Shown here piece after piece: positions 49,173 to 63,022 of a stretch of DNA of 64,000 nt (position 1 is the stretch's first letter; each line of letters starts with the position of its first letter). The notes under the pieces are model-generated. The model saw only the letters and a list, made by a program, of their open reading frames with translations, searched no databases and was not told where the DNA came from. The position numbers and the translations under genes are program-made. Where the stretch lies: the NCBI RefSeq assembly GCF_010015445.1, contig NC_053126.1:14072169-14136168 (forward strand), written 5' to 3'. Source of the stretch: Perca fluviatilis (Eukaryota; Chordata; Actinopteri; Perciformes; Percidae).

Positions 49173-52100
49173 GGTGATGGTTCTTCTCCGTGAACCATCA
49201 CCTTATCGTGGTGGAGAGGTTTGTGTGTCTCTGTGAACCTGAGGGCTGTGTTGTCTGGAGCTTTGTGCTCCTGGTAGGGTCTCCCAAGGCAAAGTGGTCT
49301 CAGGTGAGGGGCCAGACAAAGAATGGTTCAAAAACCCCAATGGAAAAACAAGGTAGAAATGGAGTGACCCTGCCCGGAGGAAGCCCGGGGCCCCCGTCTG
49401 GAGCCAGGCCCAGACGGCGGGCTCGTCGGCGAGCGCCTGGTGGCCGGGTTTGCCACGGAGCCCGGCCGGGCACAGCCCGAACAAGCTACGTGGCTCCCAT
49501 CTCTCCAGCCCATGGGCCCACCACCTGTGGGAGGAACCGCTGGGGTCGGGTGCGCTGCCACATGGGTGGCAGTGAAGGTCAGGGGCCTCGACGGACCAGA
49601 CCCGGGCAGCAGACGCTGGCTCTGGGGACGTGGAACGTCACCTCTCTGTGGGGGAAGGAGCCGGAACTGGTGCGGGAGGTGGAGCGCTACCGGTTAGATC
49701 TGGTGGGGCTTACCTCTACGCACAGTCTCGGTTCTGGAACCGTACTCCTGGATAGGGGTTGGACTCTTTTCTTCTCCGGAGTTGCTTAGGGTGTGCGCGC
49801 CCGGTGGGTGTGGGGATACTAACAAGCCCCCGGCTGAGCGCCGCTGCGTTGGAGTTTACCCCGGTGGACGAGGGTTCGCCTCCCTACCTGCGGGTTGTGG
49901 GGGAAAACTCTGACTGTTGTTTGTGCATATGCACCAAACAGGAGTTCGGAGTATTCGGCCTTCTTGGAGACCTTGAGTGGAGTCCTGCATGGGGCGCCAG
50001 TGGGGACTCCATTGTTCTGCTGGGGGACTTCAACGCAGCGTGGGCAATGATGGAGATACCTGGAGAGGACCGAGGCGTGATTGGGAGGAACGGCCTCCCT
50101 GATCTAAACCAGAGTGGTTGTTTGTTGTTGGACTTCTGTGCTAGTCATGGATTGTCTATAAAAAACACCATGTTTGAACATAGGGATGCTCATAAGTGTA
50201 CCTGGTACCAGAGCACCCTAGGCCGAAGGTCAATGATCGATTTTATAATCGTTTCATCTGATCTGAGGCCGTATGTTTTGGACACTCGGGTGAAGAGAGG
50301 GGCAGAGCTGTCAACCGATCACCATCTGGTGGTGAGTTGGGTCAGGAGGTGGGGGAAGACTCTGGACAGACCTGGTAAGCCCAAACGTGTAGTGCGGGTA
50401 AATTGGGAACGTCTGGAGGAGGCCCCTGTCCAACGGACTTTCAACTCGCACCTCCGGCGGAGCTTTTCGTGCATCCCTGTGGAGGCTGGGGGCATTGAAC
50501 CCGAGTGGACAATGTTCAAAGTTTCCATTGCTGAAGCTGCGGCGAGGAGCTGTGGTCTTAGGGTCTTAGGTGCCTCAAGGGCGGTAACCCACGAACACCG
50601 TGGTGGACACCGGTGGTCAGGGAAGCCGTCCGACTGAAGAAGGCGTTTTCCGGGATATGTTATCCCAGAGGACTCGGAGGCAGTTGCAGCGTACCGGGGG
50701 CCCGAAGGGCTGCAGCCTCTGCCGTGAAAGAGGCAAAGCAGCGGGTGTGGGAGAAGTTTGGAGAAGACATGGAGAAGGACTTTCAGTCGGCACCAAAGTG
50801 CTTCTGAAAAACTGTTCGCCACCTCAGGAGGGGGAAGCGGGGAACCATCCAAGCTGTGTACAGTAAGGATGGGACACTGTTGACCTCAACTGAGGAGGTA
50901 ATAGGGCGGTGGAAGGAGCATTTTGAGGAACTCCTGAATCCGACTAATACGCCCTCTATGTTAGAGGCAGAGCTGGAGGATGATGGGGGATTGTCGCGAT
51001 TTCCGGGGCGAAGTCACTGATGTAGTCAAACAACTCCACAGTGGCAAAGCCCCGGGGATTGATGAGATCCGTCCAGAAATGCTCAAGGCTCTGGGTGTGG
51101 AGGGGCTGTCCTGGTTGACACGTCTCTTCAACATTGCGTGGAAGTCTGGAACAGTGCCAAAGGAGTGGCAGACTGGGGTGGTGGTTCCCCTTTAAAAAGG
51201 GGGACCAGAGGGTGTGTGCCAATTACAGGGGTTGCACACTTCTCAGCCTCCCTGGTAAAGTCTACTCCAAGGTGCTGGAAAGGAGGGTTCGGCCAATAGT
51301 CGAACCTCAGGTTGAGGAGGAAAAATGCGGATTCCGTCCTGGTCGTGGGAACAACGGACCAGCTCTTCCCTCTCGCAAGGATCCTGGAGGGGGCCTGGGA
51401 GTATGCCCAACCGGTCTCACATGTGTTTTGTGGATTTGGAGAAGGCGACGACCGGGTCCCCGGGAGATACTGTGGGAGGTGCCGCGGGAGTATGGGGTGA
51501 GGGGGTCTCTACTCAGGGCCATCCAATCTCTGTACGCACCAAAGTGAGAGCTGTGTCCGGGTTCTCGGCAGTAAGTCGGACTCGCGTTTCAGGTGAGGGT
51601 TGGCCTCCGCCAGGGCTGCGCTTTGTCACCAATCCTGTTTGTAATATTTATGGACAGGATATCGGGGCTGAGTGGGGTGGGGGGGGGTTGCAGTTCGGTG
51701 GGCTGGGGATCTCACGCTGCTTTTTGCAGATGATGTGGTCCTGATGGCATCATCGGCCTGCGACCTTCAGCACTCACTGGATCGGTTCGCAGCCGAGTGT
51801 GAAGCGGTTGGGATGAGGATCAGCACCTCTAAATCGGAGGCCATGGTTCTCAGCAGGAAACCGATGGAATGCCTTCTCCAGGTAGGGAATGAGTCCTTAC
51901 CCCAAGTGAAGGAGTTCAAGTACCTTGGGGTTTTGTTCGCAAGTGAGGGGAAAATGGAGCGGGAGATTGGTCGGAGAATCGGCGCAGCGGGGTGTGGTAT
52001 TACATTCCATCTATCGTCCGGGACGTAAAAGAGAGCTGAGCCAGAAGGCAAAGCTCTCGATTCCATCGGGTCAGTTTTCGTTCCTACCCTCACCTATGGT

Positions 52101-52540
52101 CATGAAGGCTGGGCCGGAGCGAAAGAACGAGATCCAGGGTACAAGCGGCCGAAATGGGTTTCCTCGGCAGGGTGGCTGGCGTCTCCCTTAGAGATAGGGT
52201 GAGAAGCTCAGTCATCCGTGAGGAGCTCGGAGAGAGCCGCTGCTCCTTGCGTCGAAAGGAGCCAGTTGAGGTGGTTCGAGCATCTGGTAAGGATGCCCCT
52301 GGGCGCCTCCCTAGGGAGGTGTTCCAGGCACGTCCAGCTGGGAGGAGGCCCCCGGGGAAGACCCAGGACTAGGTGGAGGGATTATATCTCCAACCTGGCC
52401 TGGGAACGCCTCGGGATCCCCCAGTCGGAGCTGGTTAATGTTGCTCGGGAAAGGGAAGTTTGGGGTCCCCTGCTGGAGCTGCTCCCCCCGCGACCCGGCC
52501 CGACACCGGATAAGCGGACGAAGATGGATGGATGGACAAT
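49173..52540 (+). mobile_element. Near full-length non-LTR retrotransposon (APE-RT LINE)
   Basis: 3.4 kb, distinctly GC-rich against its flanks. It starts at a perfect 11-bp hairpin and ends in a gatggatggatgga tail, the usual 3' repeat of this fish family. One long polyprotein is spread over several frames. Clade (RTE/Rex3-like or neighbour) not certain. A clear target duplication was not seen. Confidence 0.9.
49190..52510 (+). pseudogene. LINE polyprotein: endonuclease plus reverse transcriptase, multiply frameshifted
   Basis: Pieces in order: a basic N-terminus, then GTWNVTSLWGKEPELV (start of the APE endonuclease), SIVLLGDFNA, IDFIIVSSDLRPYVLDTRV and LSTDHHLVVSW (endonuclease active-site regions), SGKAPGIDEIRPEMLKALGV and EKCGFRPGRG (RT fingers), CFVDLEKAT, and FADDVVLMASSA (RT catalytic box, about 51727-51765). 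C-terminal pieces near 52150-52500 include WRDYISNLAWERLGIPQSE. At least six frame breaks separate these, so no functional protein is made. The DNA endonuclease would nick the target and the RT would prime there in an intact copy. Confidence 0.9.
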
Positions 52541-53779
52541 TGTTGCATTTAAGATCCTTTACATTGACTTTGTTCAATCTGAAAGTTTGCTGGCATTTAT
52601 CCCTTCTGCCCCATCTTACACTGTCTGTAACAGCAGCCATTGCAAGCCCTTATGCTTTTTTTTTATTCCTGATGTGGTCCTGTGAAATCTGAAGACCATG
52701 TTTAGGGACGGTTCAATTCACACACAAGTAGGCCAAGAGTGTTTAAAAACACCTGAGATGATCAGATTGAACTAAATCTTATCTTTCTGATCTCACCTCT
52801 CTTTTTTTGTAAAGTCAATACAGAGCCTTTTTGGCTTGTTGTGCAACCTGTAAATTGACACTTACGTAAATCATGAAAAACTGTTACGTTTCAGTAAGCT
52901 GTCCCTGAGCCTGAAACTGCTATACCTTCGCAATATCAGCATTCTGGCTTTTATCAGTCATGTATGACTTAGCAACGGAAAAGCATAAACGGGTGAAAGA
53001 ATCTATCTACAATGAAGTTTTGTTCACAGTTTCAGAAACAGTTTATTTTACTGTTTTAATAGGCCAAGTTTAGACAAAGCCCATGGACAATCTTTGAATA
53101 CAGAACAAGATATAAGAAGCACATTTTCTACCATCTTGCATGTATTCTGAAAGTCTTTCCCCATCTAAATGATTTTTTTTTACCTAGTTGCTTCTTACCT
53201 TTTTGTTTTCCCTGCAAATATAAAGAGACCTTTTATGTAGGCTAACGGATGATTCAGTCCATTTTGTGAAGCCTTTTATGTGCGTTCTGTGGTTTGAACT
53301 CACAGGCATGCGTTACATTGCTTCATTATAAAAGGACAACGCTCTCTTTAACCCTTCAAACCTAGTTGGAAGTTATCAGGATGAAATTCTACCTTTGTCA
53401 GTGTCAAAGCCTTGTCTGTATGTTTTTATTATGGTCTTTTGTTAACTAGCAAATGGTCTGTTGAAAATTGTTGCCATCTTTGTTGTAGCATATAACACAT
53501 TACAGATGTTACAGATTCACATAATGATTTTGTTTCATATACACATACACAGCATATGAGCAAGAGTTGGTCAGCACAAAACAGGCTGTCCAGTTTAATC
53601 AGCTAGAGGAAAAGCAACTGGATGGAGGTCAGTCCACCTGTGTGTTTGAGTGTCTGAGTGAGTTGTTTTCAGCTCTGGCTTTATTCATGCTTACAATGTG
53701 CACCCTGTTGGCCCTGCAGGGATTATCTCCGGTGCCGTGGATGTGCATATTTATCCTACTTAAATGCCACTGCCTTCAA

Positions 53780-53780
<1 letters not shown>

Positions 53781-53860
<80 letters not shown>
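53781..53860. repeat. CA microsatellite, 40 units
   Basis: Uninterrupted, then tacatacacacg. Confidence 0.98.
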
Positions 53861-53864
<4 letters not shown>

Positions 53865-56800
53865 TACACACGCGCAAAACCCCAGATTATAACTTGAATC
53901 AAACTTGGTTGTGCTTTTCTTTTTATCACCTTTACATATTATTCCCTTTGAGTAGGCCTAGGTGTTATCTTTGGAGATGTGGTTGACTCCATTACATGTT
54001 GCTTCTCCATCAAACAATCCTCATTGAAACTGGTTTTGCTGAGGGCACATGGCTCAACTTACATACTCTGCTTAATAAATGTATTTTTAAGGTGACAGCA
54101 TCACTAATTCTATACATTATGACTTGGATGTAAATATTAATATATATGTTATATGTGGTGGTCTGAATATGATGATTCAAAAATTTTAAGAATCCTGCTG
54201 TCTCATGTGTGTTATTAAGGAACTAATTGTGAATTCCCCAGTAAACAAAACTCAGTAGCTACTTTCCATAATCATGAACTAATGAGAGACTACTTGATAA
54301 CAGATGTACCACTTTACTAGGAGGCACAAAAAGGCCAACTAATGATTAAGTAATTAGTAATGAATAAGTCGTTGCTAGTGTTGTCGCTCAGTGGCTAATT
54401 CATAGTTAATTGGGAATGATTCATGAAGTCAGTGGTTGTTTTACAGATGAACTAATCATCACCTAATTATTCTTTAATATAGTGTCTCCTAGTCTGTTTT
54501 CTAATAACTTATCTTTGTGTACTATATAATCCTCGAATCCAAGGGAGGAACTACCCATTAATGATTTTTTTCAAGTCACAAAACAATATTAAGAGTTGCA
54601 TGTTTTGTTAAAAATGTCCTTTTTTTATTCAAACTTGTCAGAATTCAGCGCCTTTACTGCACAAAAACACATTTTCACGTATTTTCCCTTTCTTTAAATG
54701 TATCTAACATCACTTGTCTGTTTTGGGATTTCTGTGTGCATGTTAAGCAGCCAAATTGGTATAATTTCTTATTACAGTCTGGTGGACATACACACTGGCT
54801 GTCAACTGCCCTGCAGAGGTGTCCTTATTTCCTTGTGCATTTATTTTATTGGTTGCAGCTAAGTCAAAAAGTCACATTAATCAGTAAGCAGGAATTTCAT
54901 CAGTCATCATGTACTTGTTTATTTGTTATTTGTTTGTGTTGCCTTAGAAGAGGAAGTAGTAATTTGTTTATTTGCATAATGCCCAGTGAGTAACAGCTAA
55001 GGATTTGGGCTTTGAAAGCTGTATCTATGAGGCCTGCGTAATGTTTGCTTGGCAACACCGATCACAAAACACAAGGCCAGGGACAGATGGCTGTGTAAGG
55101 AGATAGGTAAAAGTGGCAAACAGAGAGAAGGGAGCGTTAGAAAGAGAGAAGGTTGCTTTCCTGTGGCAGCTGAGGTGTGTTGTTATACACAACCAGAGAC
55201 GCGGTTACAGAGATGGAGAGCTCGGCTGCCTGCGGCTGCAGCAACAAACCCTGTTTCAATAAAGCATCGCTCTCCTCTTAATGAATCTTTAATATTGTAC
55301 AAAGCAAGAGCATTGCTGCAATTGGAACCTGCTATGTGTTTTGGGCTGTGTAATTGAGGAGGAGATTTGGTAATTAAATATAAATAACCCAGAATTATAT
55401 TAAACAAAATAGATTACAAACAGTGAGCTGTCAGTCATTGTAGCTAATAGTGTTTAGTGCTTTCACAAGTTATGACTATGCTGAAAATACAGTATAGTGC
55501 ATTGCAATAGTTTGGTTGCAATAGTTTGGCTGCAGTATGTGACTAACAATGTATGAATGTGAGCAAATGGTGACAAATCAACACAGGAAACTGAGATGTA
55601 TGATGGAGTGGTGAGTGCTCTCTCGCTTATGCGGTCTAAAAACAATCCTTCAGAAAAGTCTGCCCACTTTTTTTTTTTTTTTTGACACCAAATGTTACCT
55701 AATAAGCATCCCTTCAAATCACTGTCACATTGCACTGCTGAGAGCAAGAATGCACAGCTCGATGCTTGTGTTCCCATTACTTTCGGTGACAGTGAGCTCG
55801 CACACTACCTGCTACCTGCCTCTGTTGAGGTGAACTGATGTGCATGGATGGGCCTTAAGGAGAGCAAATTAAGAAAAGAAAATAACCGAAGTGACTGTTA
55901 CATTCATTAGGTCTGCCGAGGTGCAGAAGACCTTTGTGTCTCTAGAGTACAGTGTCCATTAGTGTTGGTCAGGAGTGTCAATTTACACATGTGGATATTT
56001 AGCTCGAGGAAGAGATGTCATGCTCTTTGTTATTCTGTTTAAAGCACTGCGCCATAAAAATACAGGCCATGACAAATGCAATGCTCTGTATTGTCGAAGA
56101 CCACAATGAAAATAAATTATACATTTAACTTTATTGCGTCTATCCTCTACATTTTCATTTAATCTGTTTTTGGTGTAATTCATGTAGGATCTTTTATATG
56201 TTTTGAAATGTCAAATAAACCAAATCAAAAAAATAATATGGTTTCATTGTTCATTTGTTTGCTTTCATGCTGTAATCAAGGTTAGAAACTACTTTATATG
56301 CCAAGAAAATCCAAACAGGCCACGATACAAGTTTGATAATGTCCTGCATTTCATCCAGATTACAGTCTGGGTCACTTGAATATAGACCTGTGTCATCTCC
56401 ATCCTCTGCGTTTAATCTTTTGTATGATTGCTCCACTGTAATTGTGTATGGATTGCATCCAACCTGAACAAAAAAAAAGAAGCTTTAGTGGGTTGTTTTT
56501 AGATTCTACCATAATGAATAGATGGGGGATTGCTATCCAAGTCCCAACAATCCTAATGTCATGTCTGCATTGTTTTTTTTCATGCAACTACATATTTTCA
56601 TTTTGCATTTGATTATTTTGAAATTCACAACTGTCCACCAGTCAACCAGTCCCCATGCGAATATTATACAAATATTCGAATTTAAAGAGGGCTCATGTGA
56701 GAAATATGACTGGGATGAAGAACTGGAACCTTTAACCCTCACTGTAGACCTGACATTAGTGCAGATAACTACTGTGCTGTGACATATCTAATCACAGCTG

Positions 56801-57415
56801 GTGTCAAGAGTCATCTAGGACTTAGTGTACCATGCGTGCGCACACACATCCCAACCCATCCTTGTCATTTTCCCTTATTTCTTATGTGTCTTATTTCAAT
56901 GAGACACATAAATCTGTGACATGGAGATGAGTGACTGCAGCCATCATGAAGCATATGGCTGTGTAAAAAAAGACTCAAATCACTGGGAATTGTATCTTAG
57001 CAGCTGTGTACAGAACCGATAAATCTGATGAAGAGAGAACATTGGTATTTTGATGGGTTGTTGACAACAAATGCTCATAAAACAAAATCTGTACTTTGTA
57101 TCTCAGAGGGTATTCCACAAACCATTTGGGAACTCCTGATGGAAATGGCCAGATAATTTATTATTGTGGCAAATAATAAAGGTGGAAGGGGACATCCTTG
57201 GCAAGTTACTTTTAAAAGAGGACTTTTTAAACTCAGATTTGTTAATTCATCATCCCTAGGATCACCTTGCAGTTTTCTTTTCTCAGACTCTTTTTTTTTT
57301 TTTTTTTTATGATAATTTCTACCATTTTATGGCTCATTACAGCCCAGTACAGTTGGCAGAAATGTTAGCATGTTGCCTGTTACGCCATGGCTCATGTGGT
57401 GCATAGTGGTCAAAC

Positions 57416-57418
<3 letters not shown>

Positions 57419-57471
<53 letters not shown>
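57419..57471. repeat. GT microsatellite, 26 units
   Basis: Uninterrupted gtgt run. Confidence 0.98.
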
Positions 57472-58379
57472 GATAATTTGATCACATCAATATTCAGGAG
57501 TTAACCCTATTCAAGATTTAAGGATTAAGGAGTCTTTGTTTTTATTGAGTAACGTTTTGCAGTGGACTGAAGTGCAAGCAGCAAATCAAAGATATAATTG
57601 TTATTGATCACGCTCTTATCTCAAAATAGAAAAGTAGAACAACCTACTTATTTGTCAGCATACAGCATTTTAATACAACTGTGACAGCTCAATGATGACT
57701 CTACAGTCTAACTGCAATAAAGTTTAGTTTTTTTGGGAAACTAATATGTGAAACTCTTAAATGTGCAGTTTTGAGCTGCTACAATATTAAACTCACTAAA
57801 ATTAAACCCAGTTCCTGTCTCAAATGTGTTGTCATCTCCAGAGTCCATTATAACTCTCTTTACCATCTTTCTAATGGCCTGATAAATTATATATTTTATG
57901 CATATATTTTTATGTAGAGCTCTGTGTGACCAAAACACAATCTGGATGCCCCAGGCATAATTTAGTTGAAAATGAGAGTTATCCAGAACATAACTGTTTA
58001 GAGAGATGAAATCAAAAGGGACATTTGTGTGGTTTTCAGGGGTTTTATTGTTAACTGGCCCATTGATATGTTAGGTTGCAACCCTGGAGAGTGAAAACAT
58101 TTACTATTGCTGGCCTTGTGTTTAGGGTAAATGTTGCCATTATTATTCCATTTTGTCTTGTCCTCTGGGTTTACATATCCAAACAAACCAATAATTCATT
58201 GCCATGGTTTATGATTTACTTGATAAATGGAGGAAATTAATTGATTAGAATACTAACACCATGCTTGTTTAAATTCACAGAACCCAGAGAAGCCAGCATT
58301 AGGTTAAAAAATAACTTAACTTTAGCGGAAATAGCATTGCTCACCACACTTTGAGAGAAAAGGGTGCTGCTCAATATGT

Positions 58380-60110
58380 TGAAAATTTCTTTATTAGGAG
58401 TAACCCCTTGAGATGCACCATCTCGTTTTCGAGGGGGTCCTTAACAATAATTGAATATACAGTACAATCATAATTAGACAACAGTAAAACAGAAACAGAC
58501 AACAAAAACAAGCAGAAAACAAAAAAATTAAATAAAAATTAAAAAAATTAAAAAAAAGTCAGTCAGTCATAATCAAGTTTGTGGGAAGTGAAAGTGAAAC
58601 TGAATACTACTCAATATTAGAAAACATGTTATGGTGTTATAGATGGTTAAAGACCAAGTGATAGGTAGAGGAGAAGGGTACCATAAGCTGTTTAAGATAA
58701 CTAGGATAATTGCAATGTATACATTTGTAAATAAACAGCAACCAATGCTGATGTCTTCTTATTGAGGGTGATGGAAGACCAAGTTTTTCATACATAATAC
58801 AGTGATGAGTAGTAAAAGGACATTCAAGAACAAATCTACAGATTCTACTGTAAGCAACATTGAGAGGAATCAGATTAGTACTAGGTGCAACCTGATATAC
58901 AACATCAGCATAGTCCATAATTGGTAGGATAAGTTGTTGCACAAGTTTCTTTCTAACAGTAAGAGAAAAACATTTTCTGGATCGGTAGAGAACACCAATA
59001 CCAAAATTGATTCTTTTTAAAATATAATCAATATGATACTTAAATGAGAGCTCTGAGTCTAGCCAAAGTCCGAGGCATTTGGTGTGTTCAGCTTTTTGCA
59101 GCGAACTACCATCAGAACATGTAATTACACAAGTGTGACCTTTTTAATTTGGATTTGATTGTCTGTGGAGTTCCAAAAATCATAATGTGAGATTTGGTTT
59201 TGTTAAGTAATAATTTATTTCTTATGAGCCAATATTGTAGGCTATCAAAGTCAGACTGCAGAGCTGATTCAATTTGTAATAAATTAGTTTTAGAAGTGTA
59301 TAATACTGTATCATCTGCATAAAGCTGAACACATTCAGAGCAGATTAATGGAAGGTCATTAACAAAAATAGAAAAGAGAAGTGGACCACGAGTTGAACCT
59401 TGAGGGACACCTCGTTGCTGAATTAATATATCGGATTTGCATCCTTGTATCATAACACATTGTTTTTTGTTATGGAGATAAGAATTGAACCAGAGGAGTG
59501 CATTGCGTGACAAACAAGCAGAGAACAATTTATCCAAAAGCAGGTAATGATCAACTGCTTTTGTTAAATCAATAAAAATTGCACCAGTTAGTTGACTGCT
59601 ATTGGATGCAGAGAGAATATCATTTGTAAGCTTTAATAGTGCAGTGGTTGTGGAATGATTTGATCGAAAACCAGAATGAAACGGCGACAAGATATTACAT
59701 TTATCAAAATAATGGGACAGTTGATCGTAAATAATTTTTTCAAAAACTTTTGCAATAGAACTGATGATTGAAATTGGTCAATAATTATTGGGATCAAGAA
59801 CATCACCACCTTTTATGAAGTGGAGTAATACGGGAACATTTCCATATGGTGGGTATTTCACATGTGGATAAAGGCATATTAAAGAGATCACATAACTGGT
59901 ACATAATGATATGAGCTGATAATTTGAGAAATCTGGTTTCAATGCCATCCAACCCAGTAACCCAATATGTCAGTCTGATAAGTTGGGGACAGCAAAATGA
60001 GTTTTCTTTGGTCCTCTTAATGGTTTTGTGGTGCTTTTCAGTTTATGCAGCTGTAGGGGGATTAGCAATAATACTTTCACATTGAGCTGAGATATAAAAA
60101 GCAAAGCTTC
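58380..60110 (-). mobile_element. 5'-truncated LINE, minus strand
   Basis: The 3' end on the plus side near 58385 reads tttattaggagtaacccctt then gagatgcaccatctcg, a form seen at the end of many fish LINE copies. RT sequence runs leftwards from about 60110. The A-rich stretch at 58500-58560 lies in its 3' region. Confidence 0.8.
58637..60060 (-). pseudogene. LINE reverse transcriptase fragment
   Basis: From the right: GLDGIETRFLKLSAHIIM (about 59950-59890), then FIKGGDVLDPNNY, a stop, PISIISSIAKVFEKIIYDQL, SPFHSGFRSNHSTTTALLKL, FIDLTKAVDH, QQRGVPQGSTRGPLLFS, LYADDTVLY (RT catalytic box), and a later piece LPIMDYADVVYQ at 58942-58637. Stops and frameshifts break it. The RT type looks like the CR1/L2/Jockey side of the non-LTR tree, judged by eye only. 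Confidence 0.85.
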
Positions 60111-61190
60111 TTAATAGGTATGTGCTTCATGCTGGCGGTTTGTGCCTCTCTTAACCTCCTAACTCTTGTGATTCTATGAGCAAGATCAAAGTTTGTCTTT
60201 GTTTTTGTTTTTACCTTTAAATGCATTGAAGTCTTCATACATCCTTTTTTAGTCTCAGTTTGGCATATTCATCCAGCACATACTATGTATGTATTTAGAC
60301 TAAATTAAATCATCAATCATTAATCATACCTTCTCCTAGAAGTTCTAAATTCCTCTTCCTATTTTTCCTTCCTTACAATTCTAGTTTGTTACAGACATCT
60401 GTACCATGTAGTATAAACTTATATTACTATTAGTAATATGTAACAAGTAGCATCCAACATTTAAGTCCTACATTGTTGATTTATCTTTGGTGATACGTGG
60501 ATATAAGCAGAAACACGTTGTCTCTGGTTGCTCTCCTGTTGCCTTCTTGCTTGTCAGTTGTCAGTGATTGCCATCTGTGTTTGGCCCTGCTACAACAACA
60601 CCAGAGTACTTGAAAGCACAGACACCTGATATGTTATCACACATCAAAGCTCATAAAACATAAGGAAAGGATATTGCCCCAACCTAACCAGCAGTCACCC
60701 TCTGTCTAACACGAATGCTGAATGGAAAAGATTGATCGACAAAGACAGGGCTTTGTTCGCAAGAGAAACGGCCACAGTTTGCTTTTTCTTCTCTCTGAAA
60801 GGTTACGGGTTAACAGTTTTTTTCTTTCAGAGCAGATAGAAGGCTTACATGAGAATGCCTTTTATTATATCCTCCAGTCAGCTGTGTCCCCCACAATGGG
60901 TATATGAGCAGCTGATCTCAGAAATACACAATCATGTTCGTGGCCCATAAGATAATGGGCTTTGATTTGCAGGCTTCGAAAGATAAGGGATTCTGGTGTG
61001 TCAGCAGCATAGCAAAGAGGTTGTGTCAAGTGCAATAGAATGAGTACTTTTATTGTTACTTGCTCAATGTTTTTAAGTTTAGAATATGTATATAAATAAA
61101 TGTTTATCTTGCTTTTGTCTGTATTAATAATATGGATGTAGTTGTTATAGGCAGATTATAAACAGGCAGGTTGTCCACTCATTGGAGGTA
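60111..61190. other. Non-coding interval
   Basis: AT-rich, with no gene or repeat recognised. Confidence 0.5.
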
Positions 61191-61350
61191 GGGATGTAAC
61201 TGTATGAAAATTTAACCTCACGGTTATAGTGACCAAAATTATCACGGTTTTCGGTATTATTGCGGTATTTTTAAAAGTGTGTTCAATATGTTCAGAAAGC
61301 ACTGATAGGTCTACACAAGCTGAAATAGTTTCAAAAAGTGTAACCGTGTT
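61191..61350. mobile_element. hAT-like repeat end
   Basis: tagggatgtaactgtatgaa, then acctcacggttatagtgacc and tcacggttttcggtattatt: the form of a common fish repeat terminus. It runs straight into the L1-like fragment. Confidence 0.5.
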
Positions 61351-61352
61351 TA

Positions 61353-63022
61353 TTATATTACAAAATAATAGGCAATAGGCTTGTAAAAACTATTGAGCTG
61401 CCAGCACTGAGCTATCATTTTCTTGGTTGCGGTTGAGCCAGCTAGCCAAACTTTCCTCTGTCTCCCAAGCAGGTGTAATTTAGAGTCGTCATTAAGTAAC
61501 AAAACAATTGGGTCAGTAGGAAGTCGACATCCTATCACATCCGATATTATTGACGTTGTTTTATTCCAGAACTCATGCACCTGTTCACACTCCCAGACCA
61601 TATGCAGGAAAGTTCCAGTTTGTTCAGGTTGACAGAACGTGCAATAGGGAGTGGGAATGACTTTAGAGACGTATCTCTTCTGAGGAGTACAATATGTCCT
61701 ATGACATATGTTGAAGTGGATCTGCTGGTGATTTGGGTTTTTGGAGCAATGGGAAATGTTGTCCCAAACTGTCTCCCAATTAATTTTATTCCCCTCAGGG
61801 CTCAGCTCTCACTCCCATTTCCTTGCTATTGGGAGTTCTCCTATGGATACTTGCACCAGTTTAGCATAGATCTTGGACGCTAATCCTTTCACAGGAAAAT
61901 CAACAAACGACAGTCAACAAATGACTGGGTGCGCCTCAAGACGGTTTCCCCATGGTAGTCCATAACATTTTAGGGCTGATCTTAAGCGCAGATACAAGAA
62001 GAAGGATGTCCTGGGGACCTCAAAACTAGCTCTTAGGTCTTCAAAACTCAACATATCTTTCTAATTGAATAACTGCTTTACAGTATAAATGCCTCTGTCA
62101 CTCCACTGCTTACAATCAAAGGGTTTGTTACCAGACATTAAGTGTGTATTGTTCCAAATTGGGGCGTCAAATGCCACTTGTTGATGTAGCATAGTTGCTC
62201 CTCCACCTGTTTAAAGTTAGTCAATGTGTTGTTTATAATAGGGTCATAGGCTAGCATACACGTTTTTGGACACACACCTGCAAAGGCAAGGTCTTGCAGT
62301 CTTATACTTCCAGTGAGGTTTTGCACTTTTTCTCTTTATGGGACTGTAGATGAGGGGTCAATCCACACTCTGAGGGCCTGTAGCTGAAAGGCTCTGTAGT
62401 ACATTTTAAGGTTGGGGAGGGCCAAGCCTCCTGTGTTTGAGGTACGTTGCAGGGTAGAGTATATTATCCTAGGTTGTTTATTATTCCAAATATATTGCCG
62501 AATTAAGGTATCAAGTTTCTTCCAGAAATGTGTTGGTGGGGGTAAGGGGATCATTGTACTTAAGAAATCCACACGAGGAACTATGTTCATTTTAACAACA
62601 GCAATCCTGGAGGGTAGTGATGCCGGCACCGCAGACCAATTGGCCAGATCCCTTTGAACACTACTTAATATAGTTTCATAGTTGTCCTGGACAACTTGCT
62701 GTAGGGAAGCGTGAATAGTTTTGCTTTGGGTTGGTATTGTAACACTAATGGTTGATGCCACATGCCTGTTGTTCAATAAAAGAAAATTAGATTTATTCCA
62801 GTTTTTATAGTCGGAGATTGAGCCAAATTCATTGAAAATCTTAAGAATTTTTGAAGAGTCCTCAAGATCAGCAATGTACAACAAAATATCATCTGCAAAT
62901 AATGATATTGAGCTGCTACTGGATTTCATCTGGATATTACAGATTTTATTTTGCCTTATGGCTTGGGTTAATGGTTCAAGAGAGATTGCAAATAGCATGG
63001 GAGATAGCGGACAGATGTCTGA
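61353..63022 (-). pseudogene. L1-type LINE ORF2 fragment
   Basis: Minus strand. The RT part starts SPMLFAISLEPLTQAI at about 63000 and includes ISLFADDILLYI (RT catalytic box) and ISDYKNWNKSNFLLLN, open for 220 codons at 62336-62998. Further down, broken frames lead to the C-terminal piece with VWECEQVHEFWN at 61601-61353, typical of the L1 ORF2 end. The copy is 5' truncated inside the RT domain. It is a different class from the LINEs on either side. Confidence 0.85.

Larger units (their letters stand above)
52541..58379. other. Non-coding interval
   Basis: 5.8 kb without a supported gene. It contains the CA run at 53781-53860, T-runs near 55668-55683 and 57291-57308, and the GT run at 57419-57471. 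54200-54480 is rich in actaatgat / attaattagt words and may be an old repeat. Confidence 0.45.

Noticed and set aside
49173..49260. HDV-like self-cleaving ribozyme at the LINE 5' end
   Set aside because: The two arms of the hairpin are only 8 bases apart; an HDV fold needs two further strands between them.
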